DNA from: Isoetes taiwanensis
Lineage: Eukaryota; Streptophyta; Lycopodiopsida; Isoetales; Isoetaceae
Reading direction: 5' to 3'
Assembly: GCA_021234155.1 (NCBI GenBank)
Contig: JAJEKV010000502.1
Span: 104,059-168,058, forward strand
Length of the DNA: 64,000 bases
Of the stretch, positions 1-11,600 are shown in pieces. Made by a program: the position numbers and the translations under genes. Within the stretch, counting starts at the first letter, position 1. Every line of letters starts with the position of its first letter. Below the pieces are notes generated by a model. It was not told where the DNA came from. It ran no database searches and saw only the letters and a list, made by a program, of their open reading frames with translations.

Positions 1-1320
1 GATTCACTTTCTTCTCGAACAACGTGCTGATTTTTAAGTTTATATGGCGATTCTCAATAATGCCGATAATTCTCCGTGTCTGCGTCTCATTCACGGTCTT
101 TCTGAGATGTGCATTTCCTTTGGCTCTCCATCCATTAAGCCTCTCCTCCCATGGGCATTATTCTATCCACTTTCTCCATATCCTAATGCATCTCCTTTCC
201 TCAAGGGGTTGTTAGTTGCTTGGGAGATCAGGCACTTTGTTTGATTCCATTCAATGGCCCACAATGATCCTACCCAGTTGTTGGTGGATCCCTTTGGGTG
301 ATGGCTAGCTGATTGTCCCCTGGTCTCTTCTCGGTCCATCCATTGGCGCTTAACGCGTCGAATGGCATGAGATGTGCTCACATTATCCGCATGGTATAAT
401 AAGACAAGATTGTTGACGTGGAATGAGTTCAAATTGAAGTTCCTTCTCCTTCGTTGGGACCGGGGCATTTGGGAAAAAGTAGTTGCTACACTTCCTCCAC
501 ACCCATAAGACGTGGCTCCCCTCACGGGTGGTTCATGGCAAGGTGTTAAGGAGGAGCACCGGTGCACTTTCGATGTATGTGGTCCCCGCTTCATCCCGGT
601 GTTGCCTTCATCGCCAAAGTGGCCTTTAGTTATCCCCGAGCCTCATCGAAAAAGCGTCCGGGCGATGGGTATGGAATAAATTGCTTCATCCTAAGCTATC
701 CATTTTATGGTGGCAGATCACTCATAGATGCGTCTTGTAAACACTGCTTGTTGTTCATCGATTTGGCCCGTAAGTCTCTCTCGTGATCCGCCCTCTTTGC
801 ATGCAAGAGGGATGAGATAATTGAGCACTGCTTTTTCTTGTGTCACCATGTTCGACTTGCCTGGCAGTGGCTTTTGAGTCTTTTCCATTGTGACTTGAAT
901 AGTCAGCAGGTCCTATTGTCAGTCTATCCTAGTTCTTGGGACAAGTTGATAAAGAGGGCTTTCCATTTAGCATCTGCTTGGATCATCTGGTCCATTTGGA
1001 AGAGATGAAATCTCCTCATCTTCAAGGGACAGATCTTTTCAGATATGCAAGTGCTTAGCGATGCCCGTAGTCGCATTGTGAAGGTGTACACAAGTGTTCT
1101 TCCTTAAAGGATGACATCAAAAGTGTCATTTGGGAGCAATATCTTCAGATTCACACCTACTCATAGCAAACAGTTGTGGTGTTCTCTGCTTTTCTATGTT
1201 ATGTATGTGGTGGGTAGTGTTGCTCTAGTGGATATCTTCGCCACTGGGTTTTGAGTCCCCCATGTACTCTTTGTATTCTTTTGAGTAATAAAGGTCCACG
1301 TTCATTAAAAAAAAAAAAAA
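1..1320 (+). mobile_element. LINE retrotransposon 3' end (5' part outside window)
   Basis: Decayed non-LTR retrotransposon. About 44-244 encodes a stretch (PWALFYPLSPYPNASPFLKG) closely matching the LINE at 7190-8795 (PWALLYPLKASSHASPVLKG), so both belong to one family. About 790-1106 reads as the zf-RVT region that follows the reverse transcriptase in plant LINEs (EHCFFLC, then a tryptophan-rich WIIWSIWKR segment), broken by stops. A polyadenylation-type AATAAA lies at 1287-1292 and a poly(A) tail at 1307-1320. The tail abuts CACTA sequence that is uninterrupted in the second CACTA copy near 54238, so this LINE inserted into the CACTA element. The 5' end and the left target duplication are outside the window. 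Confidence 0.8.
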
Positions 1321-4300
1321 CTTATTGCCCAAGGAAAGCTTATTGCCACGATCATCCTATTATGCACAAAAAATGATGATCTTGGTCTAGAATATGAATC
1401 TATTCATGCTTGCCCAAATGATTGTGTTCTTTATCGGGGGGAGTATGCTCATCTGGACTCTTGCCCAAATGAAAAATGCCAAGGAAGTCGATGGGGTAAA
1501 AACGGCAAACTTAGTGCGCGTAAAGTTGTGCGTTACTTCCCTATCATTCCTCGACTATTAAAATTGTATAAACACCCATCAATGGCAAGACACGTGACAT
1601 GGCATGCTAACAATATAAGCACGGATGGCATATGTCGGTATGTCTTGAATTCACCAGCATGGCATCACATCAACAATAGGTGGCCTGACTTTGCTGAAGA
1701 CCCTCGCAACGTCAGATTTGGATTGGCATTTGATGGTGTAAGTCCATTTAGCGAGATGAGGTCTAACTGGAGTACTTGGCCAGTTATGTTGATCAATTAC
1801 AACATTGAGCCATGGTTAGCCACGAAGCTACATTTCATTATGTTGATATTATTGATTCCTGGACCGCAGACCTTCCTCAAAAATTGATGTCTACATGCAC
1901 CTTATTGTGGAAGATTTCTATAAGCTTTGGGAAGGAGTCAAAGCAAGTGACTTCAGCAGGCCAGCTTTGGAGAGAGAATTCACTTTGCGTGCGATGATCA
2001 TGTGGACCATACATGATTTTCCTGCTTATGGTTTACTAGCCGGATGTGTAACCCATGGATATTGAGCATGTCCCTTGTGTGGACCTGATATTCATGTTCG
2101 TAAATCTAGCAGTCTTAGAAAATTTATTTATGCAGGCCATCGCCGATATCTTCCTGTTGATCATAGTTTCCGAAAAATGAAAACGTTTGACGGAAATATT
2201 GAATCCGGAACACCTCTAAATCTTGTGACGCCTAGTGATATACGGAAATGGATTGAGGAAAAGGAAGAATGGAGAAAATTGTCTAAAAAGAAAAATGGAA
2301 ACGCCTTTCTATATTTTACGACCTTCCTTATTGGGAGGTATGTTTTGCTTGTATACGCTTTTCGTTACTTGTATCTTTACATGCAATTTATATATATTAT
2401 ACCATGTTACTTTGTATTACAGTATCTTCTTATTCGAACACATTGGATGCAATGCATGTGGAGAAGAATGTCGCTGAAAATCTAGTTAAGACAATACTTG
2501 GAGATGTTGACAAGGACAATGAAAAGGTACGAGAAGACATGAAAGAGGTTGGAATACGAGAGTCCCTTTGGTCCCAATCACAAAACGGTAAAGTGGTTTT
2601 ACCTCATGCTCCATATGTTCTTACAAAAGAGGAAAAAGAAGCTTTCTTTACTGCTATACATAGTGTGAAACCTCCAACAGGATTGTCCTCCAACTTTAAA
2701 AAATGTGTTGCAAATGGAAAGCTGGAATCCATGAAATCGCATGATTATCATATTTTTCTTTAATAGTTCCTTCCTTTGGCTATACGTGGATGTCTAGGGG
2801 AACGAGAAAGAATGTCAATTGTAAGATTAAGTGCTTTGTTTAGGCAAATTACTGCAAAAGAAATTCACTTAAGTGAGATGAGTACCCTAAAGTTGGAAGC
2901 AGTGAATGTGTTATGCTTGCTTGAGAAGCATTTTTCGCCATCATTTTTCACGATTATGACTCCTCTCATCATACATATAGTTGAAGAAATAGCTATTTGT
3001 GGGCCCGTGACTGTACGATGAATGTACCCTATTGAGAGATTCCTAAAATACCTTAAGTAATATGTTCGTAACATGGCACGTTCAGAGGGATCCATTGCTG
3101 AAGTGTACATAATCACTGAAGCTATGATTTTTACTACAATGAAAGAGGACAAGAATCTTGAATATAGGTTTGTCGAGTTACATGTAGATAACAATGTTAT
3201 TATAGTGTAGTTAATTACCCTACTCACTATTTTTTAATATTGTTTTATTTCTTTTTATGTTTTACAGGTTTGTCTTGGTTCATCGCATGTAGTGCTTTTG
3301 CAATGTCATTGGTATAGGCCTGATATTGTTGGACAATGAGCATCAACAAAATTTGACAAGTATGGCTTTCAACTAGTGGATAGTACAAAGGCTGCATACA
3401 AAGCTAATTCAAGTTCTCAACCTATGTCTTTCCAGAACATGTCCAACAGGTAAAACTACATAGCAATACTTTCTTGATAATTGTGTACGAAATGCATCTA
3501 TACATTGCAGGTGTTCTATTTTGATGATCCAAATAGTCCAGGTTGGTCTATTTGCTTCGAAACCCATCTCGTAGATGGGCTACTTCTGATGATGAACGTG
3601 AAAGTGGTATAGATAATTGACTTCTAACCGTATCGCAACTTGATGTTGATTTCCACACATATTCTATGATTATCCATTCTTAATCTCTATAGTGAAAAGG
3701 CTTCCGCCCAATTCCATTTCACACTTTTATGTATTGTAACTTGATTCTTGATTTTAAAGAAGAAAATTAGGGAAAGTTTGTTTTGCTTTTAGTGATATTG
3801 ATGGTTTATATATGCGTTTCAAGTAGCCTTGTCTCATAACTGTCAAAAGCAAATTTGTTCAATCAAATTCATTTAACTTCGTTTATATCCTCCTCTCGCC
3901 TCTCAAAGGGATTATACAATGCGTTCTTATACTTGTCGTTTATTCTTAGTTAATGATAAAAAAAACATGATTATGTGGGCAAAGGATTAAATTTTGAACG
4001 AATGACAAAACAACTATTTGAATAAATGTCATTTACACATACGCAAATGGCACAAAAAAAGGGCACTTGCATGACTGTTAGATGGCACTTTTAAATGTGC
4101 CAATTGTTTTGAGCAAATGGAAAAATTCTGAACACACTTTGATGGCAAATAGAAGACACTTACATAAGTGAAATTTATTACTACACACATGGCACAATCA
4201 TCCAACACTTATAGGGCACTTATATGGCATTTATTAATTTGCTTTTTATACCGGTTCGAAGGGCAAAATTTGAAGGACACTTAAATAGCCCATAGATGAC

Positions 4301-4330
4301 ACTAATTTATGTGCCAATTGACGGAATACC
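1321..4330 (+). mobile_element. CACTA (En/Spm) transposon, copy A, interrupted and decayed
   Basis: The left part carries a broken TNP2-type transposase. The right part, about 3990-4330, is packed with short direct and inverted motifs (TGGCAC, GGCACTTA, AAGTGCC), the usual subterminal repeats of CACTA elements. The body to about 3822 has a close direct copy at 54239-57316. Compared with that copy, this one lacks about 580 bp (the equivalent of 56098-56679) at 3165-3169. The left end is cut by the LINE poly(A) at 1320. I cannot see an exact CACTA terminal inverted repeat at 4330, so that right edge is approximate. Confidence 0.75.
1366..3210 (+). pseudogene. TNP2-like CACTA transposase (Transposase_21), broken
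   Basis: This would cut and move CACTA elements. Reading across frames, the order matches the family: HACPNDC-like cysteine motif near 1408; RYFPIIPRLLKLYKHP and WHANN at 1528-1620; RNVRFGLAFDGVSPF at about 1710-1755; WPVMLINYNIEPW; then WTIHDFPAYGLLAG, ACPLC and GHRRYLPVDHSFRK near 1990-2180. A family-typical junction follows PYWE with an intron at 2338-2422 (GT..AG), then DAMHVEKNVAENL. The C-terminal part (MSIVRLSALFRQI, LCLLEKHFSPSFF, EIAICGPVTVR) spans 2776-3021. Several frameshifts and stops separate the blocks, so it cannot encode a full protein as written. Some breaks may be consensus errors (see findings). Confidence 0.8.
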
Positions 4331-7189
4331 TACAATAGACTAAAAGTTATGTACTGACAGAGTTTTAAAAGCCTCATTTGGAAGAAAACCCTTGAAAAAT
4401 AGAATCAATGCCTTGGTTTTTGAGCAAAACTTGTAAAAAAGCTTGAATCAGAAACGCGTGCAACCAAATTGATTGTATAAAAGCTTGATTCAGGGAAAAA
4501 ATCCATGGAAAGTAGGATTGCGTACCTTTACTGAACACGTTCATGCTGCTTCAGAGTACTGTAGCGAAGCCAAGGGCCCGACATAAACAAAATATTCCCA
4601 ATAAAATCCAGCCAAATGAAGGTTGTGAAAAGCCCTCTTCCAGAACCAATTTGAAACCACATATTACAACAGATGTATGGCGCCATAGCTGGCCTGAGCA
4701 CCCAAACACTAAGCATATAGCACCCTGCTTGCTTCCAAGTACTTCCTAAACGCCTCCTTTTGGATTCACTAGCCTGAATCAAGGTGATTGCATTCCACGA
4801 TTAGTAAGCAAAAAAGCATTATGTTACTCGTGGAACCTGAATCACAGAGCATATGTATGTTTTCCAATGTTCCATGTACATGACTAATTTGGAACTTTAA
4901 AACCACGGTCGGGCGGGGTAACTACCATCTCATTCATGATGTAAAGGGCAAGGCACCCACACTTGAAAGCCTCAAAAACACTAGTGCAAAGCGGAACCAA
5001 ATGAATTCCCTTGAAAAATCGGGCCAGATGCGCAATAGTCGTTAGCAGAAAAGACCCAATTTCAAGTTTAGCTCTTACAGAGTCAATATGAACATGCCGA
5101 ATGCATATAATCGAAGTGCAAGAGTAATGCAGGTCTAACAAACTTCATTTAGTAACCCTTTTGGTTCCTTTCTGGAGTTATTACTTGAGCCTCATCTCTC
5201 TTTGCTGCACATTCGTTCCAACGCAAATGCAGTGCTAGCTCTTTGGACACTCTGCCCTTGGGTTCTTCCTACAGTGTTGCCAAGAACCTGTATAAGCCGC
5301 CGAAGCATAGTGCATGCAGAGAAACGAGGGTTAGGGTTTCCATCTATTCAAGGTAGCGGCTGATTACGGGGATATTAGCATCCTTATTATTTCGAAAAAT
5401 CTATAAAATACACTTAGGCCTTAGTTCCTTTGTATTTTGGAAATGCACATCTAGAATACTCGTCTCATGTGGACCATGGAATATTCCAACCAATACTCTA
5501 TATGGTCAACCCTGGCCGTCTCCCCAAAACCAAGATGGCGTCAAACTCAGATTTCCATACACCCTATGATTTACAAATCATAGGATGTAGATCAACCATA
5601 TATTCAATCATGGGGATCGCCTGCACATGTGAACAAGTGCCCTGCTACATACAACACAGTCTACCAGAACTTATGCATTAAAAACACAAGTTCATATCAA
5701 TTGACAACTTCCCATCAATTAAGCTTATGCAAATTCGTTAAAGAAACAACCGAAAATAAAATTCAAAAAACGTGTCAGTTACAGAAACATTGCAGCAAGG
5801 GAGCATGTTCATATGTGCTCCCTGCAAGCTTCTCTACAACAATTCCTTGAAGGGAAAAACTGATATAATAAGTTACAACCATCTCGCCCACTGCAAGAAA
5901 CTTGTAGCAGGCACCCAACTTCGGACCTGCTTAAGAGCACAAATAGAACATAGTTTTAAATGTTGCAAAAATTCAAGGACTCTTTTCTGAGGATTGAACC
6001 CCCTACCAAATTGGCAGCACCACATTTGAGAAGCACCATGCTTCAATTGATAAACTCAATAAACTTCTCATAACTCATGGTACCAGCCACAAGCACCTCG
6101 AAGACCAAGACAAGCATTCACAATCTTCTTCTATCTAACATGGTAGAAGAAATAAAACACATGGTCTTTAGTTTTAATGGAGGAGTTCAAAATGGCATTC
6201 CGTGTCCCATAGTTAAAGCAGAGCCACTGAAACAAACTAACTATTTCCTAGCTATCTATTACCACTGAACTTGAAATGAATAAATAGAAATCACCCCTCT
6301 CAAAAAAAAGCCCAAAAGCCTCACAAAAAAACAAGGAAAATTGCGACAACTCTGCTAAAATTCAGAAAACTTCATAAAGAAGTCGTAAGGCTTCATTACC
6401 AAAATAGTTCGCAAGGACTCTGTTCAAATTGAAAAGCCTAGCTCATCCATTCTCAACTCCGGCAAGCTTCGTGCTCCACTGCCTCAGCGTGTCGCACCCT
6501 AGTCCTCAAGACGTTAGGTGTTGGCCAAAGCTAACTCTCGAACAAACCAACTACAGAAGGAAAAAACAAAAGAGCACTGAAAACTTACGCCAACTTGATG
6601 ACATCAGCCTGAATTTAGAAGTTTCCATTAATCCCTAAATTCCTCTCCCAATCTGATGGCATACCGGAGTAAAGTCAATGCTATGGTACATTGCCAGATC
6701 TTGTATCATGGGTTTGTTTCCCTTTTTTAATCCATGGCATGGCTATGCAGAGCTTCAAAATAACATGCAAATGCCCAAGGCATTTAAAAGGGAGAAAATG
6801 CATGGTTATGCAAGGAAGAGGCATCGCCACAAGGATAGCTATAGTTGAAGCTATCTTCAGTCACTATAAAATTAAACAAAATCATCTCTAGAATAATTTC
6901 CATCTTTCAAATATCATTATATTAGGACATTTTCCTTCTTAATACAAATTTAAGCATGGGAAATTAATTAAATTGGTATTGAAAAAATGAAAGCCATATT
7001 ATAAACCTTTGCTAGAAAATGTAACAAGTGTGAATGCAAAAACACGTATAGTTCTTGAAAATAACTATAGTATATGCTAAAGATGCAAAACAAATTAAAA
7101 AGACCAAACAATAATAAACTGCACAAAAGACACCTTTGTATTTTCACATGTACTAGTTTGCTTGATATTTAAGTAAAGTATAATGTCCT
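4331..7189. other. Intergenic; no recognisable gene
   Basis: AT-rich sequence with short ORFs in all frames and no family I recognise. Two minus-strand blocks look exon-like: 4528-4782 (84 codons, basic SKRRR start, hydrophobic middle) and 4884-5141 (85 codons). I found no homology that would name them, and the junction signals are weak. A LINE-type run of A-rich sequence precedes 7190. Nothing else is supported here. Confidence 0.4.
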
Positions 7190-8795
7190 TCAAAAAATAG
7201 AGTATGCCTGGAAGGTTGTTGTACCATCTGCAAAGACAAAGCTTCTAGGAGTCCCCTTTGGTTTAGATATTGACATGAATGAAGCATGGGATGAAATTAT
7301 CCTAAATTTACAAAGGCAACTGATTTGGTGGAGAGGTTCAAAGTTATCCTTGGCAGGTAGAATTCAAGTAGCTAAGTCAGTATTGAACAATACGCATATT
7401 TATTTGGTTTCGGTTCTATTGGCTCCAGCTTCTAAGTTTGCAGAGATAAAAAAGATTGTAAGAGATTTTGTCTGGTGTACCGATCAAGGAGGCACTGTGA
7501 AGGTGGCGTGGAAGAAATGTATGTTGTTTAAACAACAAGGAGGTCTTGGTATGTTGGATCTTTCTTTACAGGGTAAGGTCTTAGCTTCTAAGCTATTGTT
7601 ATTTTTGTTGAAAGATGATTGTGCATCACGTGTATGAAGTTACTTAAACAATCAAGAAAGAAGTGTGTGGTTTTTCATGTTTAGGTGTGAGAATTGAGCT
7701 CCCTTGGGCATTGTTATATCCATTGAAAGCTTCTTCACATGCTTCTCCAGTACTGAAAGGCTTGCTTCGGGCCTGGAAGGTAGTCCAGCAGGTGATTACA
7801 TTTGATTGGGAAGCTTGTCTCCAGGCATCTTCCCCCTTTCTGTGGTTGCCTTTGTATACTCATGGACAACTACACCCGGTTTGTCGAATTTATGCATCGC
7901 ATTCCCAGCCGAGGTGGAGAAGAGCGTGTATTATTTCTATTGAACAGTGGTATTTTGGTATTGATATTGCTCCTTGGCAATGGTTTGGAGACATATGGAT
8001 TGTTGGATAAAGATATCGATATGGGCTTATGTAGCAAGTGCTCTTCCTCTAATTAAGAAGGTGGGTAACAAGAGATGTTGGAACTTTGTTCAAGGTATTA
8101 AAGAAGGCAAAGAAGCTAGAGTTCATGCTACTGATTGCTTACCTCCTCAAATACTTTATCACCTTCTCGAAAATGGCACTTGGCTGAGACTTTGCCTTCT
8201 CAATGGCAATCCATCTCGGAACCTTGTTTGGTCTAAATATAATCCTCCAAAGGTAAATGTTCTACTTTGGCGGTGATTCATCGCTCTTTGAGAGTTAATG
8301 GTTCATCGCTTTAAGCCGAGAGTAAGCCCACTTTGCCCAATGTGTGAGCGGTGCATTGAAACATTGGAGCACGCTTTTTTATATTTTGTGCGAGGAAAGT
8401 AGTCTTAGGTCCCGGGTCGCATTCTCTTTTGGAGTATCTTTGGATAGTCAAAGACTTTCTTTTGGGTATTTATCCAAATCGATGGGGTACTTCTAAAAGG
8501 ATTGCATTTCACATGGCAAAGTCTTGGCTAATATGGAGTGTATGGAAGCCGAAGGCTTAAGAAAGGTCTTTATGACAAGCGTATTTCTTCTCGTGGTGGT
8601 GCTTCAAGAAATTGTGAAGAAGTTGTATAATTGCTTCGGATCTCCAATTGGCCCGATCAGATTAAAATTCCAATATGGAGTGATCATCTAAAAAGTGATT
8701 GATGCTTGGGGACATTTCTTACTCGAAGTACTCGTAATTTTTGAGTATATAATATGAAGTAAATCATGTTCTTCAAAAAAAAAAAAAAAAAAAAA
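7190..8795 (+). mobile_element. LINE retrotransposon, 5'-truncated, with poly(A)
   Basis: It begins inside the reverse-transcriptase C-terminal region: about 7215-7637 encodes KLLGVPFG, then a W-rich segment and LSLAGRIQVAKSVL, the hallmark that follows the RT fingers/palm in plant LINEs. About 7663-8276 continues through several frameshifts into the linker (ending in NPPKVNVLLWR), and 8277-8690 is a degraded zf-RVT region (a PLCPMCERCIETLEHAF-like run near 8330-8375). The poly(A) tail is 8775-8795, preceded by TTCTTC. No clear flanking target duplication could be matched. Not functional. Confidence 0.8.
7215..7637 (+). pseudogene. LINE reverse transcriptase C-terminal fragment
   Basis: This is the longest uninterrupted coding block of the second LINE; an ATG at 7275 lies within it but is not a true start, because the homology begins upstream at about 7215. 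The fragment ends at a stop after 7634. Residues WWRGSKLSLAGRIQVAKSVL are diagnostic of the region after the YADD palm of plant L1-type LINEs. The catalytic palm itself is absent, so there is no enzyme activity. Confidence 0.75.
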
Positions 8796-9468
8796 TAGAA
8801 AATACAAAAAGACCATATCTGTAATGCTTTCATAGCAGTTAATTATGACAATTGTGTTGGGTGCCTTATGACTAACCACTATGAATATCCACATCCTATT
8901 AGGTGATAACTATGAATAATTACCATGACAATAAACTCGATATTCGATAAGATAAGATAAGACAAATTTTTATGTCCACGGGAACCCAACGGGTTATGGG
9001 ACGACACATGCAAGGGCAACAGCCCATCTAAAACCTGGGGACTAGGCCCCATCACCAAACACAATAACCAAATATTAAAAGACTACCAAGAAGAAGAAAA
9101 TGCTAATGCTACAAACCGCGACCATGCTACAAACCGCGACCATTATAAAACATGCATTTTTATATTAGAGAACTAGCATGATTAAACACTATGGTGTTTA
9201 AATTTGTATAAAAAATCACGTTATAGAATACTTCAATTTCTATAAGCCATGTGACAATGAAAAACCAACACAAACAACCATTGCCATATTTAAAGCGATG
9301 TCAAAAACCATGCTACAAGCCATTCTAGAATGGGGCTTGCATGAAACCAACATGGATAGTGGGTAGCCGCACACATGCGAACTACCCATGAAAAATAAAG
9401 GGAATATCCAATTATATAATTTGGACCCCATAAAATACAATGCTAAGAGATGTTTGGCTGGTGTACCT
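8796..9468. repeat. Dispersed repeat with GATAA runs; inverted copy elsewhere
   Basis: About 8939-9120 holds GATAAGATAAGATAAGACAA followed by a segment containing CCCAACGGGTTATGGG and ACAATAACCAAATATTAAAAG. The same order appears in reverse complement at about 39365-39512. A shorter related start, (GATAA)n then ATTTTTACGTCCAC, lies at 11169-11210. No coding potential. Probably the end of an uncharacterised mobile element. Confidence 0.6.
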
Positions 9469-9547
9469 GCCGAAAGCTTATCATCGGGATTAAAAAACCC
9501 CGCCCTTTCGGGTTTTCGAGGAAAAACCCTAGTGATAAGCCTTCGGC
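9469..9547. repeat. 79-nt foldback with 15-bp stem
   Basis: The arms GCCGAAAGCTTATCA (9469-9483) and TGATAAGCCTTCGGC (9533-9547) are complementary with one mismatch. The interior, AAACCCCGCCC/GGGTTTTCGAGG, can pair further. A related interior (ATTAAAAACCCCGCCC and GGGTTTTCGAGGG) recurs at about 53080-53120. It could be a small MITE or the end of a larger element. It is not a bacterial terminator; the context is eukaryotic. Confidence 0.55.
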
Positions 9548-9779
9548 AAGGGGCTTGGACAAACGTAAGGCAGAGAAATCGCTCCCAAAACCCATGAATG
9601 GAGAAGTCGAACAGCGGTGCCGCCGCCAACCTGCACCGCACATCACCAACACAAAAACATAACAAAACAAACTCTCGAGTGGAGGGTCGATCACGCGTGC
9701 CACGCAAGTAAAAACAAAAACCGTCAAATAGAGGGGTCGGTCACGCATGCCAGCGACAAATACAATAAACAAAGAAGGG

Positions 9780-10341
9780 GGAGGGTGGGTTCAAAAGAGA
9801 ATAAGGTATTGCCGAGAGAAGAGGAAGGTGGCGAGACGTTGATGCGAACCGCGGCGAACTCCCAACCGAGAGAAGGCATGCGCCGCATGCATGCATGCAA
9901 GACATGCATGCTCGCCCCATTCTAGAATGGCGATCCGGATGTCTCGGATTGATGGGATTCTAGAATGGGGCTCGTGATAAACCAACAAAACCGCCCGAAT
10001 ACCAAAGGACTTCCTTAACAAAACTAGGATCGAGGACAAAGGTCACAGGATGAAGGCCAAAAAGAAGAGCCAAGGTCGAAAGGACATGCCACAAGATGAA
10101 AGAAACGCCAAATTGGTTAAAACCAAGGAGAAGCCCCTCCCCGCCTCGGATTCAATTCAAAGAGAATAAGGTACTGGCTGAGAGAGAAGAGGAAGCTACC
10201 GATGAGACGCTGATGCGTGCCCGCCCCTAAAAAAATAGCTTAACTCCCAACGTAGAAGGCATGCGTCGCATGCATGCATGCAAGACATTCATGCTCGCCC
10301 CATTCTAGAATGGCGATCCGATGTCTCGGATCGATGGGACT
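9780..10341. repeat. Direct duplication with CATGCATG-rich blocks
   Basis: About 9790-9956 and 10150-10341 are diverged direct repeats. Both contain AGAGAATAAGGTA, GAGACG(T/C)TGATGCG, AACTCCCAAC and GAAGGCATGCG, then a run of CATGCATGCATG followed by CTCGCCCCATTCTAGAATGG and TGTCTCGGAT. CATTCTAGAATGG is itself a palindrome and recurs at 9318-9333 and near 9957-9968. CATGCA is the core of the RY element bound by plant B3 factors, but no gene is close enough to assign a role. Confidence 0.6.
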
Positions 10342-11250
10342 GTCAATTTAATAAATCATGCTACAGTAGAAAACTAGCATGAATGACCACCATTGATACT
10401 AGAAGCCATGCAATAAGCTAATATTGGTTTTAATAAACCACACTATAAGGTAAAACTAACATGAATAACCACGTATGAGTTATAAAAACCACTATGTTAT
10501 GTGTTTTTTACTAAGAATAATTTTTTTAGCATAAGAAACCACATCTATGGGGGTTTTTCAGTGGTTTATTATAGTGGTTAAATTTTTGGGTGCCTTGTGT
10601 TACATGTCATCCTACAAAAGTTTGAAAAGTTTGAAGACTGTAAGCAACATCATAAAAATTCTTGTTATTCTTTGAAATGTAGTTCTTGTTGTTCTTGAAA
10701 TGCAGATAAAAAAACTTGTTGTTCTTGAAATGCAGATCAAAAAACTTGTAAACGGTGTGTCAATAAATGAACTACTGAATTTTTGTAGTAATAAGTAGGT
10801 GAACTTGGTGAAAAATTGATGTTGACCTTGAAAGATCTAATTAACATTATAGAATTTGCTTACTTGGATTTCAAAATGTGTAACATCTCTTTCTTGTCTT
10901 GTTGTAAACTTTGGCATACAACTGCGACCATACATGATTCCGATAAAATTTGTGTGCTTGACTACCGTTGTTCTTCGGCTTCACCTTCACCTCGAACACC
11001 TCATTCCTCCACCACAAGGTTGGGGTGTTCCTCTACCCCAAGGTTGTCATATTGCTAGTTATAGCATAGGGCTAGTTATAGCATATATTGTAGGGGGTAT
11101 GGAGGCCTTGTTTGCATGATTGTGATCACATTTTGCAAACACATTGAGGAATATTTCTAAAAACCACTAATTGATAAGATAAGATAAGATAAGATAAATT
11201 TTTACGTCCACATGTTATGTGGTGCAACAATGTTTATAACTAGCTCTCCC
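10342..11250. other. Intergenic; AT-rich, no gene
   Basis: Short imperfect repeats of an ACCAC/GTGGT type run up to a GGGTGCCTTGTGT motif near 10585, which recurs near 8855, 33796 and 60961. A tandem pair GTTGTTCTTGAAATGCAGAT occurs at about 10688-10740. ORFs here are short and proline- or serine-rich without homology. Confidence 0.4.
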
Positions 11251-11600
11251 CTTAGGCTGGGTTCACATGCATCTTTAGGCTGGGTTCACATGCACCTTCA
11301 TGACCCTCACCATCACGTAAAAGGGCTCACCATTTTACGTCCACCATCGCCCACCATCGCCAATTTGCACTGGGCAAAACAGGCCCCCTCTCCGACGATG
11401 GTGGCATGTGAACCGGCCCTTAGAGCCGATTCACATTCAGTGAAGGTGCCATCATCGTCGTGTAAAAAGGCTCGTGTAAAAAGGCTCGCCCATTTACATG
11501 CACCATCATCTGCCATCACCAAATAGCACAAGACAAAACAGGGCCCCTCTTCGGCGATGGTTGGGCCCTTCGGCGATGGTTGCATGTGAACCCAGCCTTA
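11251..11600. mobile_element. Tourist-like MITE with TTA target duplication
   Basis: A 17-bp perfect terminal inverted repeat, GGCTGGGTTCACATGCA (11254-11270) and its complement (11581-11597), is flanked on both sides by TTA (11251-11253 and 11598-11600). The 3-bp TTA duplication is typical of PIF/Harbinger-derived Tourist MITEs. The left terminus is duplicated in tandem (again at about 11277-11294), and a degenerate internal inverted copy occurs near 11402-11440. The interior has no real coding capacity; ORFs at 11212-11526 and on the other strand are shadows of the repeats. A Harbinger transposase lies at 20987-21943, but I cannot show the two are related. Confidence 0.75.

Noticed and set aside
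9240-9772. Minus-strand ORFs of 155 and 109 codons
   Set aside because: They overlap in different frames across repeat sequence (foldback at 9469-9547) and show no domain.
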